64,000 nt of DNA from Microbacterium jejuense (lineage in GTDB: Bacteria; Actinomycetota; Actinomycetes; Actinomycetales; Microbacteriaceae), in assembly GCF_019511665.1 (NCBI RefSeq), contig NZ_JAEUAW010000013.1, positions 1 to 64,000 on the forward strand, written 5' to 3'. The position numbers were made by a program, and so were the translations under genes. This document shows, one piece after another, positions 49,486 through 59,000 of the stretch. How positions within the stretch are numbered: the stretch's first letter is position 1; each line of letters opens with the position of its first letter. The notes beneath the pieces were generated by a model, which saw only the letters and a program-made list of their open reading frames with translations, did no database searches and was not told the origin of the DNA.

Positions 49486-52400
49486 TCAGCTCACACGTCG
49501 ACGCAGCAGCGTGACGGCGCCCGCCGCGATGAGCAGCGATGCGAGCACCAGCGCGGCCCACGGGGTGTTGAGACCCGTCGTGGCGAGACCACCCGCCGGC
49601 GCCCCGGGCGTGCCCGGCGTGCCGGGGGTCGTGGGCGGGGTGCTCGTGACCGCGGTGACGGTCACCGTCACCGGCGCGGACGCCGGTCCGACGTTGCCGG
49701 CCGTGTCGGTCGCCGTCGCCGTGATGGTGTGGGCACCCGGCGTCAGCGGGCTCGTCGGCGTGAACGTCCAGTCGCCGTTCTCGTCGGCGGTGGTGCCTCC
49801 GACGATCACTCCGTCGATGATGACGGTCACCGTCGACCCGGGCTCGGCGGTGCCGGTCACCGTCGGTGTCGTGTCGGTGGTCGACGATCCGTCGGTCGGG
49901 CTCGTGATCACGGGCGCCGCGGGCGGCGTCGTGTCGACCGCGAACGTGACGGGCTCGGACGCCGGGCCGAGATTGCCGGCCGCGTCGGTGGCGGTGGCCG
50001 ACACGGTGTGCTCGCCGTCCTCCAGCGGGGTCGCCGGCGTGAAGGTCCAGTCGCCGTTGACGTCGGCGGTGGTCGTGCCCACGGGGACGCCGTCGATGAT
50101 CACGGTGACCGTGCTGCCCGGTTCGGCCGTGCCGGTGATCGGGGGCGTGTCGTCGTTCGTCGTCGATCCCGCGGCAGGGCTCGTGATCACCGGCGCGGCC
50201 GGTGCGACGGTGTCGACCGTGAACGCGACCTCGTCGGCCTCAGGGCTGACGTTGCCGGCCGCGTCCGTGGCGGTGGCGGTGACGGTGTGCTCGCCGTCGG
50301 CGAGCGGGGTCGCCGGAGTGAAGCTCCAGTCACCCGTGGGTGAGGCGGTGGTCGTGCCGGCGACCGCCCCGTCGATGATGACCGTCACCAGCGCGTTCGG
50401 CTCCGCGGTGCCCGTGATGAGCGGCGTCGCGTTCGAGAGGACCTCGCCGTCGGTCGGCGTGACGATCTCGGGTGCGGCGGGAGCGGTCGCATCCACCGTG
50501 AACGCGACCTCGTCGGACTCCGGGCTCACATTCCCCGCGGCGTCCGTCGCCGTGGCGACGACGGTGTGGTCGCCGTCGGCGAGGGGTGACGTGGGTGTGA
50601 ACGTCCACTCTCCGGTGGGGGATGCCGTCGTGGTGCCGGCGGTCGTCCCGTCGATGATCACCGTGACCGTGGAGTTCGCCTCCGCCGTGCCGCTGATGGG
50701 CGGCGTCGGCGAGGCGACGACGTCCCCGGTGGACGGTTCGGTGATCACCGGTGCGAGGGGAGCGCCGATCAGCGTCGTGTCGACGGTGAAGGTGACCTCG
50801 TTCGACTCGGGGCTCTCGTTGCCGGCGGCATCGGTCGCGGTCGCGACGACCGTGTGGTCGCCGTCGTCCAGCGGCGTCGTCGGAGTGAAGGTCCAGTCAC
50901 CGGTGGGGGATGCCGTCGTCGTGCCGGCCTCCGTCCCGTCGATGATGACCGTGACCGTCGCGTTCGGCTCGGCGGTGCCCGAGATGTCGGGCGTGGCGTC
51001 CTCCACGACAGCGCCGTCCGTGGGCGCTTCGATGACGGGCGCCGCGGGCGCCACCGTGTCGACGGTGAAGTTCACCAGGTTCGACTCGGGGCTCTCGTTG
51101 CCGGCCGCGTCCGTCGCGGTGGCGACGACCGTGTGGTCGCCCTCGTCCAGCGGGGTGGTCGGCGTGAACGTCCATTCGCCGGTCGGCGAGGCCGTCGTGG
51201 TGCCGGCCACGGCGCCGTCGATCGTGACGGTCACGGTCGAGTTCGCTTCGGCGGTGCCCGAGATCGGCGGGGTGGCGGTGCCGACGACGTCACCGTCGGC
51301 CGGCGACTCGATGACCGGCGCGGCGGGCGCCACCGTGTCGACGGTGAAGTTCACCAGGTTCGACACGGGGCTGACGTTGCCGGCCGCGTCGGTCGCCGTC
51401 GCGGTCGCGGTGTGCGGACCATCGGCGAGCGGTGTGCCCGGGGTGAAGGTCCACTCGCCGGTGGGCGAGGCGGCGGTGGTGCCGGCCACGGCTCCGTCGA
51501 TGGTCACGGTGACGGTCGAGTTCGCCTCGGCCGTCCCCGAGATGGGCGGCGTGACGGTGTCGACCACGTCGCCGTCGGCGGGCGACACGATCACGGGAGC
51601 GGCCGGGGCCGAGGTGTCGACGGTGAAGTTCACCAGGTTCGACACAGGGCTGACGTTGCCCGCCGCGTCGGTCGCCGTCGCCGTCGCGGTGTGCGGACCC
51701 TCCGCGAGCGGTGTGCCCGGGGTGAAGGTCCACTCGCCGGTGGGCGAGGCGGTCGTGGTGCCGGCGACGGCACCGTCGATCGTGACGGTCACGGTCGAGT
51801 TCGCCTCGGCCGTGCCCGTGATCGCGGGCGTCGCGGTCGCCACGATGTCGCCGTCCGCCGGCGCTTCGATGACCGGCGCCGCAGGAGCCGCGGTGTCGAC
51901 CGTGAAGTTGACCGTGTTCGAGTCGGGGCTCTCGTTGCCCGCGGCGTCGGTCCCGGTGGCGACGACGGTGTGCGGGCCCTCGGCGAGCGCGGTCGTGGGC
52001 GTGAACGTCCAGGCTCCGGTGTCGGACGCCGTGGTGGTGCCGACGTCGACGCCGTCGATGGTGACCGTCACGACCGAGTCCGCCTCGGCGGTGCCCGAGA
52101 TCGGCGGCGTCGCGGTGTCGACCACCGCCCCGTCGGTCGGCACCTCGATCACGGGGGCATTGGGAGCCTCCGTGTCGACCGTGAAAGTGACCTCGTTCGA
52201 GTCGGCGCTCTCGTTGCCGGCTGCGTCCGTCGCCGTCGCGACCACGGTGTGATCGCCCTCGGTCAGGGCACTCGGCACCAGCGACCATTCGCCGGTCGGA
52301 GAGGCCGTCGTGGTGCCGGCCACGACGCCGTCGATGGTGACGGTCACGGTCGAGTTCGGCTCGGCCGTGCCCGAGATCGTGGGTGTCGCGGTGTCGACGA

Positions 52401-55400
52401 CGTCACCGTCGGCCGGGGCCTCGATCACCGGTGCGGGCGGGGCGACGGTGTCGACGATGAAGTTGACCAGGTTCGAGTCAGGGCTCTCGTTGCCCGCAGC
52501 GTCGGTGGCTGTGGCGATCACCGTGTGCGCGCCGTCGGCGAGCGGGGTGGTCGGCGTGAACGTCCATTCACCGGTGGGGGATGCCGTCGTCGTGCCGGCA
52601 TCCGTCCCGTCGATCGTGACCGTGACCGTGGCGTTCGCTTCGGCGGTGCCCGAGATCGGCGGGGTTGCCGTGTCGACGACGTCACCGTCGGCGGGGGCCT
52701 CGATGACGGGCGCGGCAGGGGCTGCGGTGTCGACGGTGAAGTTCACCAGGTTCGACTCGGGGCTCTCGTTGCCGGCCGCGTCGGTCGCGGTGGCGACGAC
52801 CGTGTGCGGGCCATCGGCCAGCGGGGTCGTCGGCGTGAACGTCCACTCACCGGTCGGCGAAGCCGTCGTCGTGCCGACGTCGACGCCATCGATGGTCACG
52901 GTCACGGTCGAGTCCGCCTCGGCGGTGCCCGAGATGTCCGGGGTCGCGGTGTCGACGACGTCACCGTCCGTGGGCGCGTCGATGACGGGTGCGGCCGGTG
53001 CTGCCGTGTCGACGGTGAAGGTGACCTCGTTCGATTCCGGGCTCTCGTTGCCGGCCGCGTCGGTCGCGGTGGCGACGACCGTGTGGTCGCCGTCGTCCAG
53101 CGGCGTCGTGGGCGTGAAGGTCCATTCGCCGGTCGGGGATGCCGTCGTGGTGCCGGCGTCGACGCCGTCGATGGTGACGGTCACGGTCGAGTTCGCTTCG
53201 GCGGTGCCCGAGATCGGCGGGGTGGCGGTGCCGACGACGTCACCGTCGGTCGGCGACTCGATGACGGGCGCGGCGGGCGCGGCGGTGTCGACGGTGAAGT
53301 TCACCAGGTTCGACTCGGGGCTCTCGTTGCCGGCCGCATCGGTCGCGGTGGCGACCACGGTGTGCGGGCCATCGGCGAGCGGGGTCGTCGGCGTGAACGT
53401 CCACTCACCGGTCGGCGAGGCCGTCGTGGTGCCGGCGTCGACGCCGTCGATGGTGACCGTCACGGTCGAGTTGGCCTCGGCGGTGCCCGAGATCGGCGGC
53501 GTCGCGGTGTCGACCACCGCGCCGTCGGCCGGTACCTCGATCACAGGGGCGTCCGGAGCCTCCGTGTCGACGGTGAAGACGACCTCGTTCGACTCGGGGC
53601 TCACGTTGCCGGCTGCATCCGTCGCGGTCGCGACCACCGAGTGGGCACCGTCCGCGAGGGGCGTCGTCGGCGTGAAGCTCCACTCGCCCGTGGGCGAGGC
53701 GGTGGTGGTGCCCGCTTCGACGTCGTCGATGATGACCGTGACGACGGCGTTCGCCTCGGCGGTCCCCGAGATCACGGGGGTCGCCGTGCCGACGACATCG
53801 CCGGTCGTCGGCTCCTCGATGACGGGCGCGGCGGGCGCCGCGGTGTCGATCGTGAACCCGACCTCGTTGGACTCGACGCTCACGTGGCCGAGCGCGTCCG
53901 TGGCGGTCGCGACCGCGGTGTGGGCGCCGTCGTTCAGCGGCGTGGTCGGCGTGAAGGTCCACTCACCGGTGGGGGAGGCCGTCGTCGCGCCGGCCTCGGT
54001 GCCGTCGATGAAGACCGTCACGGTCGAGTTCGCCTCGGCCGTGCCCGAGATGTCCGGCGTCGCGGTGTCGAGGACGGCGCCGTCGAGCGGCGCTTCGATG
54101 ACCGGCGCGGCCGGGGCCTCGGTGTCGACGGTGAAGTTCACCAGGTTCGACTCCGGGCTGACGTTGCCGGCCGCGTCGGTGGCGGTGGCCACGACGGTGT
54201 GCGCGCCCTCGTCCAGCGGCGCCGACGGCGTGAACGTCCATTCGCCGGTGGGGGATGCCGTCGTCGTGCCGGCGGGAGCTCCGTCGATGATGACGGTCAC
54301 GGTGGAGTTCGGCTCGGCGGTGCCCGAGATCGCCGGGGCCGCGGTGTCGAGGACGGCGCCGTCGAGGGGAGCTTGGATGACCGGCGCCGCGGGCACCGCG
54401 GTGTCGACGGTGAAGGTGACGGTGTTGGAATCCGGGCTGACGTTGCCGGCCGCGTCGGTGGCGGTCGCCACGGCGGTGTGCGGGCCGTCGGTGAGCGGCG
54501 TGGTCGGGGTGAAGGTCCATTCGCCGGTGGGGGATGCTGTCGTCGTGCCCGCCACGGCACCGTCGATCGTCACCGTCACGGTCGAGTTCGCCTCGGCCGT
54601 GCCCGAGATCGGCGGCGTCGCGGTGTTGACGCTCGACCCGTCGGCGGGGGCCTCGATCACGGGAGCATCCGGTGCCGTCGCGTCGACGGTGAAGTTCACC
54701 GCCGCCGAGGGGACGGACGGCGTGCCGTTGACGGTCTGGACGGCGGTGACGCTGTGGGCCCCCTCGGCGAGCGGTGTCGTCACGGGCAGCTCCCACGTCC
54801 CGCCCGCGCTCGCCGTGGTGGTGCCGATCGAGGCGCCATCCATGAAGACCTCGACGGTCGCACCCGCCAGCGCGGTGCCCTGGATGGTGGGCGTGGCGTC
54901 CGTGGTCGCGCCCTCGGTCGGCGACGTGATGACGGGGGCCGGCGGCGGGCAGTCGATGCCGCCGGCGGGGGCGGTCGCCGTCGCGTTCAGCGGCAGCACG
55001 TCGACCGATACGTCGGCCACGCCGAGCAGCAGCGACACGTCCACGGTCAGCAGCGCGACAGAGGCCGTGGCCGACGTCGCGGTCGTCGAGATGGTGGGGG
55101 TGTTGAGGCCGACGGTCACCGTGCCGACGCCGACCAGGTTGACGGTCCGGGTCGGGGCAGCCGGGGTGAGCGTCACGGTCGAGCCCAGCGCGGTCACCGT
55201 GACGGTGGCGGGAGCGTAATCGACGGTGCCGGTCGACGTGCCGCTCGCCGTCGCGGTGAGCGTGGTCTCGCCGGCCACGCCCACGGTGACGAGTCCGCCC
55301 AGGATGCTGAGTCCTGAGATCGTGCCCGACGCGACGCTCTGCACGCCGTAGTTGAGTCCGCTGTTCTGCACGAGGCTCGTCGTGCCGGTGGTCTCTGAGA

Positions 55401-55905
55401 CGCCGAGGCTCAGCACGCCGCCGTTGAGCGCGGGCAGCACGCCCAGGCCCGCGGTCTGCGTCGTCGCGGACGACAGCACGCCGCTGGTCACGCACGCGGT
55501 GTCGAGGTCCCACTGCGCCTCGTTCGTCGTGGTGATCGCGCCCACGTCGATGAGCCCTGTGACGCTGGCCGCGATGCCACCCGTCTGGGGGCCTGCCGAC
55601 GGCGGAGCCGACACGCTGTTCGTGCTGACACCGATCGGCAGCCCGGCGACCGCGGCAGAGATGTTGCTCGAGCTGGAGACCGCGCGGGGCGTCGCCTGCG
55701 AGTCCACCTCGGCCGAACTGATCGCGACGCCGAGTCCCGCCACGTTCAACCCGGCCGCATCCGCGGTCACGGAGGCGACATCGCCCCCGGCCGAGCCACT
55801 CCACGGCGCCGTCGGTGGCGCCGCAGAAGCGGGACCCGCGACGCCCGCGGTCGCGATGACGATGGCGAGTGCGGCAGCTGCCGCGGTGAACACAGACCGC
55901 TTCAT
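49486..55905 (-). CDS. Giant cell-wall-anchored surface protein with ~19 Ig-like repeats
   Basis: A 2139-aa protein. A signal peptide (MKRSVFTAAAAALAIVIATA, cleavage after ASA) is followed by an N-terminal domain of about 300 residues rich in Ser, Thr and Val that I cannot assign. About 19 tandem repeats of roughly 92 aa follow, each with APVI, SGTAEANSTVTVTIDG, TTTASPTGEWTFTP and VVATATDAAGNVSPESN (bacterial Ig domain, Big_6-like). A Pro/Gly/Thr linker then leads to LATTG, a hydrophobic span and RRRVS, a sorting signal of the LAxTG type used by class E sortases. It is probably an adhesin or stalk. A possible operator lies upstream at 56003-56022. Confidence 0.93.
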   Translation of the reverse strand: MKRSVFTAAAAALAIVIATAGVAGPASAAPPTAPWSGSAGGDVASVTADAAGLNVAGLGVAISSAEVDSQATPRAVSSSSNISAAVAGLPIGVSTNSVSAPPSAGPQTGGIAASVTGLIDVGAITTTNEAQWDLDTACVTSGVLSSATTQTAGLGVLPALNGGVLSLGVSETTGTTSLVQNSGLNYGVQSVASGTISGLSILGGLVTVGVAGETTLTATASGTSTGTVDYAPATVTVTALGSTVTLTPAAPTRTVNLVGVGTVTVGLNTPTISTTATSATASVALLTVDVSLLLGVADVSVDVLPLNATATAPAGGIDCPPPAPVITSPTEGATTDATPTIQGTALAGATVEVFMDGASIGTTTASAGGTWELPVTTPLAEGAHSVTAVQTVNGTPSVPSAAVNFTVDATAPDAPVIEAPADGSSVNTATPPISGTAEANSTVTVTIDGAVAGTTTASPTGEWTFTPTTPLTDGPHTAVATATDAAGNVSPDSNTVTFTVDTAVPAAPVIQAPLDGAVLDTAAPAISGTAEPNSTVTVIIDGAPAGTTTASPTGEWTFTPSAPLDEGAHTVVATATDAAGNVSPESNLVNFTVDTEAPAAPVIEAPLDGAVLDTATPDISGTAEANSTVTVFIDGTEAGATTASPTGEWTFTPTTPLNDGAHTAVATATDALGHVSVESNEVGFTIDTAAPAAPVIEEPTTGDVVGTATPVISGTAEANAVVTVIIDDVEAGTTTASPTGEWSFTPTTPLADGAHSVVATATDAAGNVSPESNEVVFTVDTEAPDAPVIEVPADGAVVDTATPPISGTAEANSTVTVTIDGVDAGTTTASPTGEWTFTPTTPLADGPHTVVATATDAAGNESPESNLVNFTVDTAAPAAPVIESPTDGDVVGTATPPISGTAEANSTVTVTIDGVDAGTTTASPTGEWTFTPTTPLDDGDHTVVATATDAAGNESPESNEVTFTVDTAAPAAPVIDAPTDGDVVDTATPDISGTAEADSTVTVTIDGVDVGTTTASPTGEWTFTPTTPLADGPHTVVATATDAAGNESPESNLVNFTVDTAAPAAPVIEAPADGDVVDTATPPISGTAEANATVTVTIDGTDAGTTTASPTGEWTFTPTTPLADGAHTVIATATDAAGNESPDSNLVNFIVDTVAPPAPVIEAPADGDVVDTATPTISGTAEPNSTVTVTIDGVVAGTTTASPTGEWSLVPSALTEGDHTVVATATDAAGNESADSNEVTFTVDTEAPNAPVIEVPTDGAVVDTATPPISGTAEADSVVTVTIDGVDVGTTTASDTGAWTFTPTTALAEGPHTVVATGTDAAGNESPDSNTVNFTVDTAAPAAPVIEAPADGDIVATATPAITGTAEANSTVTVTIDGAVAGTTTASPTGEWTFTPGTPLAEGPHTATATATDAAGNVSPVSNLVNFTVDTSAPAAPVIVSPADGDVVDTVTPPISGTAEANSTVTVTIDGAVAGTTAASPTGEWTFTPGTPLADGPHTATATATDAAGNVSPVSNLVNFTVDTVAPAAPVIESPADGDVVGTATPPISGTAEANSTVTVTIDGAVAGTTTASPTGEWTFTPTTPLDEGDHTVVATATDAAGNESPESNLVNFTVDTVAPAAPVIEAPTDGAVVEDATPDISGTAEPNATVTVIIDGTEAGTTTASPTGDWTFTPTTPLDDGDHTVVATATDAAGNESPESNEVTFTVDTTLIGAPLAPVITEPSTGDVVASPTPPISGTAEANSTVTVIIDGTTAGTTTASPTGEWTFTPTSPLADGDHTVVATATDAAGNVSPESDEVAFTVDATAPAAPEIVTPTDGEVLSNATPLITGTAEPNALVTVIIDGAVAGTTTASPTGDWSFTPATPLADGEHTVTATATDAAGNVSPEADEVAFTVDTVAPAAPVITSPAAGSTTNDDTPPITGTAEPGSTVTVIIDGVPVGTTTADVNGDWTFTPATPLEDGEHTVSATATDAAGNLGPASEPVTFAVDTTPPAAPVITSPTDGSSTTDTTPTVTGTAEPGSTVTVIIDGVIVGGTTADENGDWTFTPTSPLTPGAHTITATATDTAGNVGPASAPVTVTVTAVTSTPPTTPGTPGTPGAPAGGLATTGLNTPWAALVLASLLIAAGAVTLLRRRVS
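49648..54950 (-). repeat. Tandem ~276-bp repeat array within the surface-protein gene
   Basis: About 19 coding units of some 92 codons each, several almost identical over long stretches (for instance units 6 to 9 and 12 to 14 counted from the N-terminus). The array is prone to recombination and to assembly collapse, so the copy number here should be treated with care. Confidence 0.85.
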
Positions 55906-56002
55906 GATGACCCCCGGCGGAGGTCAGCCTCCCGCATCCGATGCCTGTAACCGGCCGGGGCCCCTCCGAGACCAGACAGTAGTCCAGTGAACGCTCAGGC
56001 GC

Positions 56003-56022
56003 TGTCCCCCTTTCGGGGGACA
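56003..56022. promoter_or_regulatory. 20-bp inverted repeat upstream of the surface-protein gene
   Basis: TGTCCCCC-TTTC-GGGGGACA, an 8-bp perfect stem about 100 bp before the surface-protein ATG. It may be a regulator site for that gene or an additional hairpin after the downstream neighbour. It lies in the 191-bp gap that also holds the terminator at 56052. Confidence 0.45.
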
Positions 56023-56051
56023 AAAGCCCTCGTCGGCGGGCAGAAGCACGA

Positions 56052-56083
56052 CGGCCGGCCATCCCGTGCGGGATGACCGGCCG
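56052..56083 (-). terminator. Terminator of the rhamnogalacturonan enzyme gene
   Basis: A 15-bp stem with one mismatch (CGGCCGG-c-CATCCCG against CGGGATG-a-CCGGCCG) and a TG loop, 14 bp beyond the stop codon. Confidence 0.7.
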
Positions 56084-56096
56084 CCGTGGAGCGCCG

Positions 56097-59000
56097 CTAC
56101 TTCTTGACCGTCACCGTGACGGCTTTCGAGGTGGTGGTGCCTGCGGCATTGGCGAACTCGGCGACGTACGTGTACGTGCCGGGCGCGCGTCCGACGACCG
56201 CGGTCGCAGCGTGCTGCGCGTTCGGGGATGCCGCGACGAGCGTCTGCTCGTCGATCAGCGTCCCGTTCTCGTAGAGCCGGTACGACGTGGCGTTGGTGCC
56301 CCACCACAGGTCGGCGGTGACGGTGTAGTTGCCGTCCTTGTCGTGGTTGTCGTGCGACAGGACCGGGACGCCGGGTGCGGCATCCTTCACCTTCACGGTC
56401 ACCGACGACGTCGCGGTCGTGCCGACGGCGTTGATGAGCTCGCCCGTGTACACGTAGGTGCCGTTGGGCTTGCCGGTCACGTCGACGGTCGCCAGCTGCG
56501 CCTTGGGCGAGTTCGCGTCGAGCAGCTTCGTGGCGATGAGCGCGCCGTTCTCGTACAGCTTGTAGACGGCGCCGTTGACACCGGACCACAGGTTCATCGA
56601 CACGGTGTAGCGGCCGTCTCTGAGTCCGTTCTCCCATCCGGAGTCGGACGAGAGGATGCCGCGACCCGGCGCCTTGGTGGCCCCCTCGTCGTCGAACACC
56701 AGCAGCTGCACCGATGCGCGGGTGACCAGTCCGTCGTGGTTCACGGCGTTGACCGTGAGGGTGTGGACGCCGACCTTGTCGGCCAGGGCGATCCCGGCAC
56801 CGGGTGCGACGGGCTCGCCGTCGAACGCGATGTCGAGGTTGCGCACTCCGGACTCGGGGTCATCCGCCGTCACGCCGACCGTGAACGTGCCCGTGTTCGG
56901 CAGCAGCGTGCCGTCGGCCGGGACGCCCGAGAGGGTCGGGGCCGTGGCATCCACGGCTCCGCCCGGGTCTCCCGTCACGGCGATGCGCGGAGCGGCCGGC
57001 TGCGTGAACCCGTCGCCGAGGAAGAAGCTCGTCTGCGGGGGCTGGTTGTAGCCGGTGTTCTGCCATGCGACCGACAGCCGGTAGACCGGGTCGTGCATGA
57101 GCGTGCGCAGCCGGATCGACGTCTCGTCGGTGGTGGAGTAGATGCGCAGCTCGGTGGAATCCGCCGAGCGCCACGCGATCTCTTCACGCCAGTCGCCGAA
57201 CAGGTCGGCCTGCAGGTTGGGCGTGCCCTTGGTGTCGTTGTTCGACAGGGCTCCGTCGGCCCGCAGGATCACGTCGGACGACTCGGTCTGCCAGTTCCAC
57301 TTCGCCACCGTCGGCACGCCGAGGCGCGTCGTCGTGTCGAAGTCGTGGTCGACGATCTCGCGCAGCGGGTCGCCGTCGAACCAGGCCAGGAAGTTCGCCG
57401 CGGGGATCTTCTCGCTGATGAGCTCGCCGGTGGAGGACTTCAGCTGGCCGACGGGGGAGTTCCAGGCGGCGTCGCCGCCGATCGCCCACCCCTCGGCACC
57501 CTCATAGCGCGGGTCGATGTCGGCGGACGCGGCACGACCGGTGTCCTTCGTGGCCGGGATCGACCACAGGACTTCGCCGGTGCGCGCGTCGCGCATCGTG
57601 GCGCCGCGGTCGCCCGACGCGCCCATCTCTTCGTGGGCCGCGAACACCTCGAGTCCGGGACGGTTCGGGTCGAGGTCCGACACGTGCAGCGCATCGCCGT
57701 GGCCGAGGCCCGTCGAATACAGCAGCGAGCCGTCGTCGTCGACCGTGGCCGAGCCGTAGACGATCTCGTCCTTGGCGTCGCCGTCCACGTCGGCCACCGA
57801 CAGGTTGTGGTTGCCCATGCCGTAGAAGCCCTCGTTGCCCTCGTCGTTCGAGTCGAGCACCCAGCGCTGGTGCAGCTTCGAGCCGTCGAAGTCGTACGCC
57901 GCCATCACCGCGCGGGTGTAGTACCCGCGGCTGAAGATCGCGCTCGGGTGCTCGCCGTCGAGGTAGGCGGTGCCCGCGAGGAACCGGTCGACCCGGTTGC
58001 CGTACGTGTCTCCCCAGGCCCCGACGTCGCCGCGCGGCGGCACGTAGTCGACCGTGTCGATCGCGGCGCCGGTGAGGCCGTCGAACACCGTGAGGTACTC
58101 CGGACCGCTCAGGATGTAGCCCGAGCTGTTGCGGTAGTCGGCGCTCGCGTTGCCGATGGGCTGGCCCACGCCGTCGATCGTGCCGTCGGCGGTCTTCATC
58201 ATGACCTCGGCGCGGCCGTCGCCGTCGTAGTCGTACACCTGGAACTGCGTGTAGTGCGCGCCGGCACGGATGTTCACGCCGAGATCGATGCGCCACAGCC
58301 GCGTGCCGTCGAGCCGGTAGGCGTCCAGCAGCACGTTGCCGTTGTAGCCGGCCTGCGAGTTGTCGTGCGAGCGGGCGTCCCACTTCACGATCAGCTCGTA
58401 CTGCCCGTCGCCGTCGACGTCGCCGAGGCTGGTGTCGTTGGCCGTGTAGGTGTAGGGCTGACCGTCCTTCGTGTACCCGTCGGCGGGCTTGTCGAGCGAC
58501 ACCGACAGGTAGTCGCCGTCCTGCACGCCGAACGTCTCGGTCTCGGTGGTCTCGACGCCGTCCAGCACCTTCGTGATGAAGTACGTGGATGCCGCCGACC
58601 CGGTCGTGTCGAGATAGTTCGTCGAGTCCGTGATCGGGGTCGTGGTCAGGCGCGTGCCGTCACGGTAGACGTGGAACGCGACGCTGTCGGGGTCGGTGCC
58701 CAGCATGCGCCACGACACCAGGGTTCCCTCGTCCGTCGCCACGGCCGCCGGAGCGCGGTCGAGGTACTCGGCCTGCCGCTGCAGCACCGTCACCGCGTCC
58801 GTCTTCAGCTGTGCCGAGGCCGCGCCCACGCCGCCCGCGTTGACCGCGACCACCGTGTAGAAGTACGGGATCGTGGTGAGCACGGTGCTGTCGGTGTAGC
58901 GGCTCGCGTCGGCGACGCCCACCAGCTCTCCCTGCTCGCCCTCGACCTCGGAGCGGAACACCAGGTAGTACAGCGCGTTCAGCGGCTGCGCCCACGACAG

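Noticed and set aside
49648..54950. Regular repeats considered as a CRISPR-like or satellite array
   Set aside because: The unit is about 276 bp and fully coding, and the repeats encode Ig-like domains; there are no short direct repeats with unique spacers.
49280..55317. Long plus-strand frames (up to 1487 codons) opposite the surface-protein repeats
   Set aside because: They mirror the repeated minus-strand gene. Their repetitiveness comes from the Ig-repeat DNA, and they lack any signal peptide or recognisable domain.
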